Assembly: GCF_042652965.1 (NCBI RefSeq) | Contig: NZ_JBHSHL010000033.1 | Coordinates: forward strand, 1-64,000 | Direction: 5' to 3' | DNA from: Filifactor villosus | Lineage (GTDB): Bacteria; Bacillota; Clostridia; Peptostreptococcales; Filifactoraceae | Length of the DNA: 64,000 nucleotides | Shown here: positions 33,353-43,115 of the stretch, piece after piece | How the letters are laid out: the number at the start of each line of letters is the position of its first letter | Position numbering within the stretch: the stretch's first letter is position 1 | Program-made: the position numbers and the translations under genes | Notes under the pieces: model-generated | Databases searched by the model: none | What the model saw: the letters and a program-made list of their open reading frames with translations, nothing else | Told to the model about the DNA's origin: nothing

Positions 33353-33988
33353 ATGAGACAGGTGTCTTTATTTGAAGACTTTTTAGGTATATACTATAGA
33401 TACAGGCTGATTTCAGAGCAAGTCTTGAAGGAGGATTCGAGAATGAGAGCTTATGGAGCGGTTATGTGTATCTGGTGGGGAGCGTATTTCTTAGCAAAGA
33501 AAAAAGACTTGGCACAGGTGTGTGCGAATAAGGGCATTTCAATTATTCAGGGAGAGTATTGGCGTTTTTTTACAGGACTGTTCCTCCACGTCAATCTCCT
33601 CCATCTTCTGTTAAATAGCATTGCCTTTTATTGGGTATGTGCTTTTTTGGAGACAAGGACAACTTCGTTTAAGATGATTGTGTTTTCTTTGACGGCGGCG
33701 ACATTGTCCAATGTTTGCTTTTCCATTCTGTACAGGAAATCGATCAGCGTGGGAGGCTCACCCATTGTATTTGCAATGATAGGTTTGATTGTGATCTATG
33801 CGTTGTTTGGAAAAGACACACGGAAACTCGATATTCACAGTGCGTATGGAAGATGGATCCTCGGATTTGCAATTTTTGGGAACATACCGATATTTTCGGG
33901 GAACAGCTCGACTCTGATCATTCATTCGATCAGTTTGATCTTGGGAGCCGTTATCGCCTTTGTCGGGCTGAGATTGGGCATTTTCTAA
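33353..33988 (+). CDS. Rhomboid-family membrane protein
   Basis: This 211-residue protein has six or so membrane helices and the rhomboid pattern GEYWRFFTGLFLHVNLLHLLLNS (67-89), with the motif VGGSPIVFAMIG carrying candidate serine S136 and a late helix H191 (LIIHSISLILGAV). The classical GxSG is GGSP here, so proteolytic activity is possible but not certain. It lies between the transporter permease and the DtxR-type regulator, separated from each by 50-150 bp. Confidence 0.75.
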   Translation: MRQVSLFEDFLGIYYRYRLISEQVLKEDSRMRAYGAVMCIWWGAYFLAKKKDLAQVCANKGISIIQGEYWRFFTGLFLHVNLLHLLLNSIAFYWVCAFLETRTTSFKMIVFSLTAATLSNVCFSILYRKSISVGGSPIVFAMIGLIVIYALFGKDTRKLDIHSAYGRWILGFAIFGNIPIFSGNSSTLIIHSISLILGAVIAFVGLRLGIF

Positions 33989-34139
33989 TACTGTGTTTGG
34001 TCGACATATCCTATGTAGAGAGGGTAGAGCGTTCAAAAACATCTTTTCGGTTTGGAATAGAATTCCGGGAATGTTTATAGGGGAATTATACAAAAATCTG
34101 ATAGTATAATATAAGGGGAGTTATTGAGGGATGGGAAAG

Positions 34140-34556
34140 ATGAATTCAAACAGGGAAGATTACTTGCAGGCAATCTATCGTCTGTCGAGACAGGAAGGAT
34201 ATACGACGAATAAAAGTATATCTGAGTATTTGAAGGTATCCAAGCCGTCCGTTACCGTTATGCTTCGCAAACTGGAAACGGATGGTTTGCTCGTGCTCGA
34301 GAAAAACAGAATCTCTCTTTCCGACAAGGGAAGAGAGCGGGCACAGGGGGTGTTGTCGAAACATCGATTGTGGGAGTATTTTCTCAAGAACAATTTGGAT
34401 ATGGATGAGGAACTGATCCACGATCAGGCGGATCTGCTTGAACACGTCACGGGAGATGCTCTAAGAGATGCACTGAATAAGTACCTCGGTTATCCGGAGA
34501 GCAGTCCCAACGGCAATGTGATCTATGAGAATATTGAGAAAGAGGAGCAGAAGTGA
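34140..34556 (+). CDS. DtxR/MntR-family metal-dependent repressor
   Basis: The start is at the ATG at 34140, eight bases after GAGGGAT (138 residues); an ATG three codons earlier lacks spacing. It has an N-terminal winged helix (NREDYLQAIYRLSRQEGYTTNKSISEYLKVSKPSVTVML in register) and a dimerisation and metal domain with the KHRLWEYFL and HDQADLLEHV stretches whose Glu and His residues bind metal in MntR. There is no SH3-like third domain, as in MntR. It should repress the upstream transporter operon through the operator at 29450 when Mn or Fe is bound. Confidence 0.9.
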   Translation: MNSNREDYLQAIYRLSRQEGYTTNKSISEYLKVSKPSVTVMLRKLETDGLLVLEKNRISLSDKGRERAQGVLSKHRLWEYFLKNNLDMDEELIHDQADLLEHVTGDALRDALNKYLGYPESSPNGNVIYENIEKEEQK

Positions 34557-34600
34557 TATTTTGAGGAGCACTTGCTTGAGTTGGTTCGGATGAACGCTTG

Positions 34601-34651
34601 AAAAACAAGGGAAACGCCCAGTCATTCAAAAAAGGCGTAATCTTTGTTTTT
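34601..34651 (+). terminator. Imperfect terminator after the metal locus
   Basis: AAAACAA (34602-34608) with ACGCC and GGCGT...TTGTTTT (34634-34650) form a stem with internal mismatches that ends in T5. Strength is uncertain. Confidence 0.45.
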
Positions 34652-34706
34652 ATATGAAGGGTGAATTTCTTGAAAGACTTGATTTGACAAGCTTCTATAT
34701 TTTGTA

Positions 34707-34820
34707 ATACTACTGTTTATTTAAACTGTTGATATCAGAAATTAGCACTACACAGGAGATAAAATGAGTTTTCGTAGTCAAAGAATAGATAGAACCATAC
34801 TTCTATCGAAGAACAGTATA
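34707..34820 (+). repeat. Family-A MITE-like repeat, full length (114 bp)
   Basis: It starts ATACTACTGTTTATTTAAACTG and ends TTCTATCGAAGAACAGTATA. It lies in the 496-bp gap between the metal locus and addB, which also has the short sequence CCTTTGTGCGGTAT shared with 27283-27296. Confidence 0.8.
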
Positions 34821-35052
34821 AATCCATAGAAAATAAGGGTTTTGCCTTTGTGCGGTATTTCCTGTGGTATCGTAAGATGAAGGAAGAACATATGTCTTTG
34901 TAGAGCGCTTCTATAGGCAGGTAATTTCGACGGATTGGGATTTTTTCTCTCGATAAAAAGAACGATCCGTTCAATTCTGCCGTCGAAGAGGCAGAGTTAT
35001 CTTATCCGCTTGCATTAAGGCGGGTATTTTTGTTGGAGAAGGGGGAAGGGTT

Positions 35053-38000
35053 ATGTTACATATCATAGGCTCAACGTCCGTAAAGGAAGGACAGAAACGT
35101 TTGTTGGAGCGATATATTCAAGGGAGTTTGAACTCCCGAACCTACTTTATTGTTCCCGAACAGGCGACTTTGATCACGGATATGTGGTTGATGGAAGAAC
35201 TGAAGGAAGAGGCTTTGATGGATGTACGGGCAGTCAGTTTTGAACGGTTGACAAGGGAAGTCCTGTCGGTTACCGCAGGCAGGAGACGTCCCTTCATCGA
35301 TGCGGTCGGAAAGTCTATGGTCCTGCGTACGGTATTTGAAGATTACAAGGATGAATTTCAAGTGTTTCGGGAGGGGGCACACAATCAGGACTTTCTTTCT
35401 CACGCCCTTCGTCTGCTGACGGAGTTGAAGCGATCGGGCATCTCGTGTCAGCAGTTGGAGGAGGTTGCAGCTTCTTCAGACAGTGAGATCCTTCGTCGGA
35501 AGCTTAGGGAGATTGCCCTGATGCAGCGAAGGATGAAGGAGATTTTAGAAGGGAATTATTCCGACAATGAGGATCGTATGCTTCTTCTGTGTGAAGAGAT
35601 CAAAAACGCGCAGCATTTGAAGGGTGTCGATATCTATCTTACTTTTTTTAACGGATTTACGGGTTTGGAATACGAAGTGATCGGGGCTTTGTTGGAAAAC
35701 GGAAACGAGGTTCAAATCAGTCTTCCCTTGGGAGAAGAAAGAAGGGGATATGTCTCGGATAATGTGTTTTCCGCGACGGAGGAAACTATGGCAAAACTCC
35801 GAAAGCTTGCAGAGAAGAGGGGCATCAAGGTAGAGTTTGAGTACTGCAAAGCGCAGGAAGGGAATAAAGAACTTGCCTTCTTCGGGAAGGAACTGTTCTC
35901 TTTTTCCAAGGTCCTTTATCAAGATGAGCCTGAAAGCATAGAGTTGAGGGATCATCAAAGTACGGAGGAAGAAGTCCATGCGGTTGCTCGTAAGATCAAA
36001 GAACTTGTGATGTATCGGGGGGCACGTTATCGCAATATAGGACTTTGTGTCACGGACAGCAATGAGTATGTGAAGAGGATCAGGAGAGTTTTTTCGATGT
36101 ATGACATCCCCGTGTTCATCGATGAGAAGAGGGAACTTTTCGCAAATCCGATGATCGCGTCGATCAAACACCTGATCGAGTGCATGGCCTTTCATATGGA
36201 TTACGCCGGTCTCTTCACTTTCTTGAAGCTGGGTTTTGCCAATCTCGAGAGACGAGAGATCGAGGTGCTTGAGAACTACAGTATTTCCCACAAGATAAGA
36301 GGCATGATGTACTTTGAGCAGAAGTATTTTGAACGGGGGATTATGGAGGAAGAGGAGAGGCAGGAACTGCTTGGAATCCAAAAGAAACTTACCCTGTTTC
36401 TGTCGGACTTCTATAAGCAGACAAGAAAGAAAAAGACAGTGAGTGAATTTGTTCGTATCCTGATAGATTTCTTGTTGGAGAATCACTTTCCCCGAAAGTT
36501 GGAGAGCTATATCGAAGAGCTTGAGGAGGAAGGACTGCTTGATTTTGCCAATGAGAACAGACAGGTCTGGGATGTGTTTATTGATATCGTAAACCAACTT
36601 GTAGAGCTTGTCGGTAATCGAAGAGTGGACATCGAGGAGTTTGGTGAAATTTTGATGTCGGGGATGGAAGGGCATGAGATCGGTATCATTCCTCCGGCAC
36701 AGGATCAGATCATGGTTGCGACCTTGGATAGAAGCAGAAACAAAACGGATGACTATCTCTTTGTGCTGGGATTGTGCGAAGGATATTTTCCCAAGCAGCA
36801 TGCGGAGGTCTCCCTGTTCACTCGGGAAGAACGCTCGGAGTTGGAGAAAAGTAAGGTGGAGCTTCCTTCCGTGCCGGAGAAGGTACGTGCCGAGGAGAGG
36901 CTCAGCTTCTACCTTAATACAACAACGGTAAGCAAGAAGCTGTTTCTATCTTACGCCCTGAGCGATCACACGGGCAAACCCCTGCGTCCTTCCTACTACG
37001 TTACGAGGCTCAGAGAGATGATGATTGCACTATCGGCCGTGGAAAAAAAGAGTTCTCCGGTCGAAGCCGTCTACGGAAGGAGACCCCTGCTCCATCTTCT
37101 TGCCCGAAACCTCAGGGAGGTTATCGAACGAGGCTGTGAGGAAGAACTGTTTTGGAGGGAGGCGGTACGTCTGCTTTCCAAGCGAAGAGACGAAGAACTT
37201 GAGCGTTTGATGAAGGCCCTGCAAAAGACGAAGGAGGCGCGTTATATACAGAGCAGGCATATCGGAAGAATGTATGGAGACAGAGTCAACTTCAGCACAT
37301 CGAGACTGGAGCAGTTTTCTTCCTGTCCTTACAAACACTTTGTCCGTTATGCCCTCTCGCCTAAGGAAAGAACAAGCTATAATATGGAAGCGACGGACAT
37401 CGGCATCCTGCTCCATGAGAGCATCGATGAGTTCACTGCCCGATTGAAGAGGGACCCTTCCTTTTCGGAGGAGAAGTGTCGGGAGGAGATGGATGCTATC
37501 TTTGAAGAAAAGGCGAAACAAAGGCTGGAAGTTTCGTTTGAAAACACGCCTCGAAATCGATATATGCTCGAGAAGTTGAAGAAGACGGCCTGTGAGGTCG
37601 GAGGCAGAATATTCAGGCAGATGAAGAAGGGAGAGTTTCGTATCTGGGGTCAGGAGGTGGACTTCGGTTACAAGCAGGAACTGCCCGCAGTCACCCTGTT
37701 GGAGGATAGAGCCTATCTCAGGGGCAGAATCGACAGAATCGACGTGATGAGCAGGGAGTCGCAGACCTACATCAAGATCATAGACTACAAGACCTCGAGA
37801 AAGAGCTTCGACCTCTCCGATGCGTGGAACGGGCTGGATATTCAGTTGATCGTATATCTGTTTGCGAGCCTTTACAGTCGAGCCTTCGGAGAAGACAAGG
37901 TATTGCCTGCAGGGGTTTTCTACTTTCCTGCAATCGATCCTTTGGTCAAGGCGGAGGACGAGGAGGAACTGGAGAAGGCACGCAACAGTAAGACGTTGAT

Positions 38001-38385
38001 GAAAGGGATTGCTTTGAAGGATGAGGCTGTCCTGCATGCCATCGACAAGACCATCGACGAGTATTCGAGTGTTTTTTACGGAACGGGCAGGAAGAAGTAC
38101 GACGAGAAGGAGAACCTGCTCTCCGAGGAAGAATTCGATCGTTTGATCGAACGTGTGTTGGAACTTGCAAAACAGATAGCTCAAGAGATTTTAAGCGGCA
38201 GGATTGAAGTCTCGCCCGTCTACCGAGGTCAGGAGGACACCGCTTGTACCTATTGCAACTACAAGTCCATCTGTCGCTTTGACGAGAGGGTGGAAGATGA
38301 GAAGTACAGGCCGATTCGAACGCAGAGCGATGAGGAGATCAAGGTGTTGTTAAATTCCCGAAAGGAGGCGGAAGGACATGAGTAA
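35053..38385 (+). CDS. addB: ATP-dependent nuclease subunit B
   Basis: This 1110-residue subunit of the AddAB helicase-nuclease processes DNA ends for RecA. The C-terminal nuclease domain holds the DFKT-like IDYKTSRKS motif and the iron-sulphur cysteines C758, C1065, C1068 and C1074, with the spacing of B. subtilis AddB (C801, 1121, 1124, 1130). The N-terminal helicase-like part begins MLHIIGSTSVKEGQK and lacks the GxGKT Walker A of B. subtilis AddB, as in RexB-type relatives, so ATP hydrolysis would be done by AddA alone. It overlaps addA by 8 bases. Confidence 0.93.
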   Translation: MLHIIGSTSVKEGQKRLLERYIQGSLNSRTYFIVPEQATLITDMWLMEELKEEALMDVRAVSFERLTREVLSVTAGRRRPFIDAVGKSMVLRTVFEDYKDEFQVFREGAHNQDFLSHALRLLTELKRSGISCQQLEEVAASSDSEILRRKLREIALMQRRMKEILEGNYSDNEDRMLLLCEEIKNAQHLKGVDIYLTFFNGFTGLEYEVIGALLENGNEVQISLPLGEERRGYVSDNVFSATEETMAKLRKLAEKRGIKVEFEYCKAQEGNKELAFFGKELFSFSKVLYQDEPESIELRDHQSTEEEVHAVARKIKELVMYRGARYRNIGLCVTDSNEYVKRIRRVFSMYDIPVFIDEKRELFANPMIASIKHLIECMAFHMDYAGLFTFLKLGFANLERREIEVLENYSISHKIRGMMYFEQKYFERGIMEEEERQELLGIQKKLTLFLSDFYKQTRKKKTVSEFVRILIDFLLENHFPRKLESYIEELEEEGLLDFANENRQVWDVFIDIVNQLVELVGNRRVDIEEFGEILMSGMEGHEIGIIPPAQDQIMVATLDRSRNKTDDYLFVLGLCEGYFPKQHAEVSLFTREERSELEKSKVELPSVPEKVRAEERLSFYLNTTTVSKKLFLSYALSDHTGKPLRPSYYVTRLREMMIALSAVEKKSSPVEAVYGRRPLLHLLARNLREVIERGCEEELFWREAVRLLSKRRDEELERLMKALQKTKEARYIQSRHIGRMYGDRVNFSTSRLEQFSSCPYKHFVRYALSPKERTSYNMEATDIGILLHESIDEFTARLKRDPSFSEEKCREEMDAIFEEKAKQRLEVSFENTPRNRYMLEKLKKTACEVGGRIFRQMKKGEFRIWGQEVDFGYKQELPAVTLLEDRAYLRGRIDRIDVMSRESQTYIKIIDYKTSRKSFDLSDAWNGLDIQLIVYLFASLYSRAFGEDKVLPAGVFYFPAIDPLVKAEDEEELEKARNSKTLMKGIALKDEAVLHAIDKTIDEYSSVFYGTGRKKYDEKENLLSEEEFDRLIERVLELAKQIAQEILSGRIEVSPVYRGQEDTACTYCNYKSICRFDERVEDEKYRPIRTQSDEEIKVLLNSRKEAEGHE

Positions 38386-41300
38386 GGAGAAGAAAAAAGT
38401 AAGTTATACAAAGGAACAGCTTTCCGTCATCAAAAAGCAGGGAACGAACATTTTGGTGTCCGCAGCGGCGGGATCGGGGAAGACGGCGGTCCTCGTGCAG
38501 AGAATTTTGCGTATTCTTCAGGAAGAGCAGGTGCCGATTACCAAGATGCTCATCGTGACCTTTACCAATGCGGCGGCAGGAGAGATGAAGGAGAGAATCC
38601 AAAAGGTCATGGTCGAAAAAATCATCGAAGATCCCGATGACAGCAGTTTCCTACAGGAGCAGATGAGCACAATGGGGGAGGCTTCGATCAGCACCCTCCA
38701 CTCGTTTTGTATCGAGCTGCTTCGGGAGAACTTTCATCATCTGAATCTCTCGCCCTCGTTCAAGGTCGCGACGGGTGCAAATGCGGATGTACTTCGCTCG
38801 GATGCGATGCAAGAGGTGCTTGAGAGGTACTACGAGGAAGGAAGTCAAGATTTTATCCGTCTTATGGATGCTTATGGGGGGGAGAAGTCCGACGACAACT
38901 TTGTCGAGCTCATCGACAGGATTTTCCGTTTCGTTCAGGGGCAGAGTGAACCGTGGCAATGGCTGGAAGAAAAGACACAGGCGTTTGATATGGGTTTTGA
39001 CGACTTTCTGCGTTCTCCCGTGATGGAATTCTATCTCGAGCAGATCGGGGATGAACTTCGCCTTGTCCGGGAGAGTATAGAGGAAGCCTGCAAGGTCAGC
39101 AGGGAGAACGATCTTCCCTACTATGAGAACTTTGCGGATGATGCTCGTTCGGTGGAACTCCTGCAGGCGAAGTTGGATCTTTACATCGAAGCTACAGGTC
39201 GGTACTGCAAGGACGGATCAGGTCTGTACGAGGACTTTGTCCGAGCTTTAAACAGCCTTTCGTTCAGTCGTCTGAAATCGGTCTCGAAGAAGCAGAAGGA
39301 AGCGGGGCTTTTCGATGAAGAACTGCTCGATGAAATGAAGGAGGTTCGAAACTCCGAAATCAAGGGGAGGATTAAGAAGCTTCAAACGGACTTGGTACAG
39401 GAAGACCTGATGAGACTTTATGAGGAGTCGCTTGAGTTATATCCGATGATGAAGGTCCTGTACCGCTTTGTCAAAGACTACTACGAGGCCTATCAGATCA
39501 AAAAAAAGGAGATGGAACTGGTCGATTTTTCGGATCTGGAGCATTTTGCCCTGGAACTGCTCAAGAAGGAGGAGGTTCGCTCACAACTTCGGGAGAGGTT
39601 TGAATACATCTTTTTTGATGAGTATCAGGACAGCAACCTTGTTCAGGAAACGATTGTTGAGGCGATATGTAGGCACAACAATCTCTTCTTCGTAGGGGAT
39701 ATCAAACAGTCCATCTATGGGTTCCGACTTGCCGAACCCAAGTTGTTCCAAAGAAGATACCGAAACTATGCGACGGGAGAGGGCGGTTCTTCGGTCAAGA
39801 TCGACCTGTCCAAGAACTTCAGAAGTCGGGAGGAGATCCTGAACTTCTGCAACGATATATTCTATGCTCTGATGACTCCTTCCTTAGGCGAAATCGATTA
39901 CACCGCCGAAGGGCAGGCGTTGGTGCCGGGAGCGAGTTTTCTTCCTCAGGAGGACAGCGTAGAGTTCTATCTCGGAGAAAAGTCCGAGGAAGGTAGTATC
40001 TCCCACCACATTATTGCGAGAAGGATACTGGAGTTACAGGGACAGAAACGAAGGAAGCCGGGTGGCGAGGAGGAAGAAATTCATTTTAGGGATATGGTCG
40101 TATTGATGCGTTCTCCCAAGGGAAGTGCCAAAGACTTGGAGAAGGTACTCAAATCTTACGGAATTCCGTGTTACCTCGACTACTCTTCCGTGGGCTTCGA
40201 TGTAATCGAGATTCGAAGCTTGTTGGAGTATCTGCGTCTGATAGACAACGAAATGCAGGACGAGGCTCTGATCGCTTCGATGTTGTCCTATTTCGGGGGA
40301 TTGGACGAGGACGACCTTGTCGAGATCCGAAGTCTGCAAAGGGAGGGAAGTTTTTACAATGCAGTTATGTCCTATATGGAGGGGGGCGAAGACAGGGACG
40401 AGGTTTTGGTTCGTAAAATCGATGATTTCTTCAAGGAGGTGGAGCGTTGGAGGAGCAGGGAGAAACTTCTCGGTTTGTCGGACTTCGTCTTTGAACTTCT
40501 GACGGAGAGCGGGTATCTGAACTATCAGAACCTCCTCGAAAAAGGGGAGGAACGGGTGGAAAACCTGAGGGGTTTTCTGCAGAAGATCGAGGAATACGAG
40601 GCTTCCGAAAATGCAAAACTCTTCGGTTTTCTTCAATACGTCGATCGCATCCTCAAGGAGAGGGGAGACTCCCTCGAGGCGATGGGTCTGTCCGAGGGTG
40701 CGGATGTCGTCCGTATTATGAGCGTGCATAAGAGCAAGGGATTGGAGTTTCCCATTGTATTCCTGACGGACTTGAATCGCAACTTCTACTTTGCCGACAA
40801 TCGTGAAGCGGTAATCCTGCACAACGAATTGGGGCTGGGACCGAGGTATGTCGACTTGGAGAAGGGAAGCTATCGGGACAGTTTCTTCAAGAAGATGATA
40901 CAGAGGAAGAAGAAACAGGAGCTGTTGTCGGAAGAGGTCAGGATTCTCTATGTGGCACTTACAAGGGCAGTCGACAGGCTGATCCTGATCGGGGAGACCT
41001 CCAACCCTTACAAGGCGATAAGCGAGGCTTATCGGGGAACATTGAAGGAAAAACTCTTCAAGGGAAGGTCTTACCTCGGTTGGTTGTTGCCCATCCTTGT
41101 CAGGCAGAGGAACGCGACAGGGCTTCGTGCCTTTGCGGATCTGGTCCCGGAGGAGGCAAGACTGATTGAGGGAAGGAGCGTGTTCTCGTTCCATTCTTTG
41201 AGTATGGATGACCTTGAGGAGAAGGAAGCGGAAGAGCGAGAGGATATGAGAACCAAGGTCGAGGACTTCCTCGCCTGTGAGGATGGACCGAGCGAGGCGG

Positions 41301-42046
41301 AGAAAATGAGGACTTTGCTTGAGGAAAGACTCTCCCTTACCTACCCCTATCAGGAAGAGGTACTGCTTCCCTACAAGAAGGGGGTCAGCAGACTGCTGTT
41401 TGAGGAAGGCCGTGAGAAGGAAGAGGCGAAAAGGCTTTTTTCTGAAACAAGAGTGCAAGAGAACGCGGAAGAAAGAAAAGGGAGTTCTTCCTCATTTGAG
41501 GAAACAGAAGTTTTGTCCGATACGCCTTCCTCCAACGGCTTGGAGCAGACTTATCGATTGCCGGATTTTATGCAGGAAAAGACGGGGCTCAGTTCGGCAG
41601 AGAAAGGCAGTCTTGCTCACTTCGTGATACAAAATTTGGAACTCAAGCCTCAAACCTCGGACGAATTGAGGGCGAAGGTCGAGGATATGAGACAAAGAGA
41701 GCTGTTGACCGATGAGGAAGCGGAAGCGGTCGAAATCGAATGGCTGACCTCTTTCCTCGAAAGTTCTATAGGCAAACGATTGATGCTTGCAGACAAGGTA
41801 TATCGGGAACAGCCCTTTATGATGGCGTATAACAACTACCGTCTGGAGGGGATCATCGACTGCTACTTCTTTGAGGGCGAAAAGCTGATTTTGATCGACT
41901 TCAAGACGGACAGGTACAGGGATGCGGAGAAGCACCGAAGACAGATGGAGATTTATGCGAAGGCCCTGGAGAAGAGTTATCACAGAAGGGTCGACGAGAT
42001 CCATATCGTATGGTTGCGTTACGGCAGGAGTTCAAGGATCTTGTAA
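38378..42046 (+). CDS. addA: ATP-dependent helicase/nuclease subunit A
   Basis: This 1222-residue UvrD-type helicase has Walker A AAAGSGKTA (~28-36), Walker B DEYQDSN (~415) and QSIYGF, plus VHKSKGLEFP and LYVALTRA in the 2A/2B parts. The C-terminal RecB-like nuclease has LIDFKTDRYRD (~1173). With AddB it forms the full double-strand-break resection complex. The overlap with addB implies coupled translation. It is intact. Confidence 0.96.
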   Translation: MSKEKKKVSYTKEQLSVIKKQGTNILVSAAAGSGKTAVLVQRILRILQEEQVPITKMLIVTFTNAAAGEMKERIQKVMVEKIIEDPDDSSFLQEQMSTMGEASISTLHSFCIELLRENFHHLNLSPSFKVATGANADVLRSDAMQEVLERYYEEGSQDFIRLMDAYGGEKSDDNFVELIDRIFRFVQGQSEPWQWLEEKTQAFDMGFDDFLRSPVMEFYLEQIGDELRLVRESIEEACKVSRENDLPYYENFADDARSVELLQAKLDLYIEATGRYCKDGSGLYEDFVRALNSLSFSRLKSVSKKQKEAGLFDEELLDEMKEVRNSEIKGRIKKLQTDLVQEDLMRLYEESLELYPMMKVLYRFVKDYYEAYQIKKKEMELVDFSDLEHFALELLKKEEVRSQLRERFEYIFFDEYQDSNLVQETIVEAICRHNNLFFVGDIKQSIYGFRLAEPKLFQRRYRNYATGEGGSSVKIDLSKNFRSREEILNFCNDIFYALMTPSLGEIDYTAEGQALVPGASFLPQEDSVEFYLGEKSEEGSISHHIIARRILELQGQKRRKPGGEEEEIHFRDMVVLMRSPKGSAKDLEKVLKSYGIPCYLDYSSVGFDVIEIRSLLEYLRLIDNEMQDEALIASMLSYFGGLDEDDLVEIRSLQREGSFYNAVMSYMEGGEDRDEVLVRKIDDFFKEVERWRSREKLLGLSDFVFELLTESGYLNYQNLLEKGEERVENLRGFLQKIEEYEASENAKLFGFLQYVDRILKERGDSLEAMGLSEGADVVRIMSVHKSKGLEFPIVFLTDLNRNFYFADNREAVILHNELGLGPRYVDLEKGSYRDSFFKKMIQRKKKQELLSEEVRILYVALTRAVDRLILIGETSNPYKAISEAYRGTLKEKLFKGRSYLGWLLPILVRQRNATGLRAFADLVPEEARLIEGRSVFSFHSLSMDDLEEKEAEEREDMRTKVEDFLACEDGPSEAEKMRTLLEERLSLTYPYQEEVLLPYKKGVSRLLFEEGREKEEAKRLFSETRVQENAEERKGSSSSFEETEVLSDTPSSNGLEQTYRLPDFMQEKTGLSSAEKGSLAHFVIQNLELKPQTSDELRAKVEDMRQRELLTDEEAEAVEIEWLTSFLESSIGKRLMLADKVYREQPFMMAYNNYRLEGIIDCYFFEGEKLILIDFKTDRYRDAEKHRRQMEIYAKALEKSYHRRVDEIHIVWLRYGRSSRIL

Positions 42047-42124
42047 GAGGAGAAATGCAAGGAGATTCGGATTTATACTAAAATCCAATAAAAAAATGAC
42101 AGGTGTATGGGAGATATAGAGATA

Positions 42125-42238
42125 ATACTATTATTCTTTTGAGTTGTGGATATAAACAATCTGTGAACAATAGAAGATAAAACAATTTTTCGTAGTCAAA
42201 AAATAGATATATCCATACTTCTATTGGAGAATAGTATA
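42125..42238 (+). repeat. Family-A MITE-like repeat, full length (114 bp)
   Basis: This is one of the best-preserved copies: ATACTATTATTCTTTTGAG at the start, GTGGATATAAACAATCTGTGA inside, TTCTATTGGAGAATAGTATA at the end. It follows addA. Confidence 0.9.
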
Positions 42239-42639
42239 AAACAGAATTTATAGTAAATGAAAGTGCAATCGGAACGAGGACGTTTCTGGAGCTGAAAACC
42301 AAGTCGTGAACCATAGCATCAGAACTCGCCAAGGCCTCAAACAGCTGATTTATATCGATGGTTCACCCGTTTGGAACGGCTTAGCAAACTTCGTCATTCA
42401 CTGCGTTTACCTTTCTCTTCTAGGCAATGCTCCGCTGTTCGCTTTTTGAATCAATCGCAAGCTTTGCTTGCCCTCGAGAGCAGAGTTATCGTTCTTTGTT
42501 TTTCACTTATACGATATTGATTTGCAAAAACATCAAATATTTTTGCAAAAATGGTTAAGTATTTTGAATACGGGTATGATAAGTGACATAGGATAAAACA
42601 CTGTCCGATTGTATAAAAATTAAGGGAGGAAATAAAGTT
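42239..42639. other. Gap before dps with inverted repeats
   Basis: No gene is seen. GTGAACCAT (42307-42315) and ATGGTTCAC (42357-42365) are a 9-bp inverted repeat that may mark a structured RNA or element remnant. TTGCAAAAA (42522-42530) and TTTTTGCAA (42540-42548) form a 9-bp inverted repeat with a 9-nt centre 92 bp before dps and could be its operator. Confidence 0.5.
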
Positions 42640-43077
42640 ATGAAAATGTTAAAAGAATTTAATCAATATCTATCCAATTTGTCCGTATGGATCGTAAAAT
42701 TGCACAATATTCACTGGAATGTGGTAGGAGAGCAGTTCGTAGCAGTTCACGAGTTTACCGAAGCGGAGTATGACAAGGCTTTTGAGAGAATGGATGCGGT
42801 TGCCGAGCATATGAAGATGCACGGACATTTTCCGGCCTCTACCTTGAAGGAGCATTTGGAGCTTGCTACGATCAAGGAAGAGCCGACAAGAGCATTCAGC
42901 TGCAAAGAAGGCTTGGAGCTTGTATTGGCTGATATGGAACAAATGCGTAAGGAAGCAATCGCTTTGAGACATGCTTGCGATGAGGAAGATTGGTTTGCCG
43001 CAGTAGCTATGTTTGAAGAGCATATTGCAGATTATAACAAGCAAATTTGGTTTATCAACTCCATGTTGTCCAAGTAA
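42640..43077 (+). CDS. dps: Dps-family ferritin-like DNA-protection protein
   Basis: This 145-residue four-helix protein of the Dps/ferritin class stores iron and may shield DNA from oxidative damage. Ferroxidase residues appear in VKLHNIHWNV (H22, H25), D45-region YDKAFERMDAVAEHMKMHG and later in helix D. A basic N-terminal extension is missing, so DNA binding may be weak. AAGGGAGG precedes the ATG. It is a single-gene unit with its own terminator. Confidence 0.9.
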   Translation: MKMLKEFNQYLSNLSVWIVKLHNIHWNVVGEQFVAVHEFTEAEYDKAFERMDAVAEHMKMHGHFPASTLKEHLELATIKEEPTRAFSCKEGLELVLADMEQMRKEAIALRHACDEEDWFAAVAMFEEHIADYNKQIWFINSMLSK

Positions 43078-43088
43078 GAAGAAGTAAG

Positions 43089-43115
43089 AAATCCGCGGTT
43101 CATCCGCGGATTTTT
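43089..43115 (+). terminator. Intrinsic terminator of dps
   Basis: AAATCCGCGG (43089-43098) and CCGCGGATTT (43104-43113) make a perfect 10-bp stem with a 5-nt loop, followed by T5 counted from the stem end. It may also serve the minus-strand gene that ends at 43114. Confidence 0.85.

Noticed and set aside
40034..41458. 474-codon minus-strand frame inside addA
   Set aside because: AddA motifs run through the whole region on the plus strand; the reverse frame is a codon-bias shadow.
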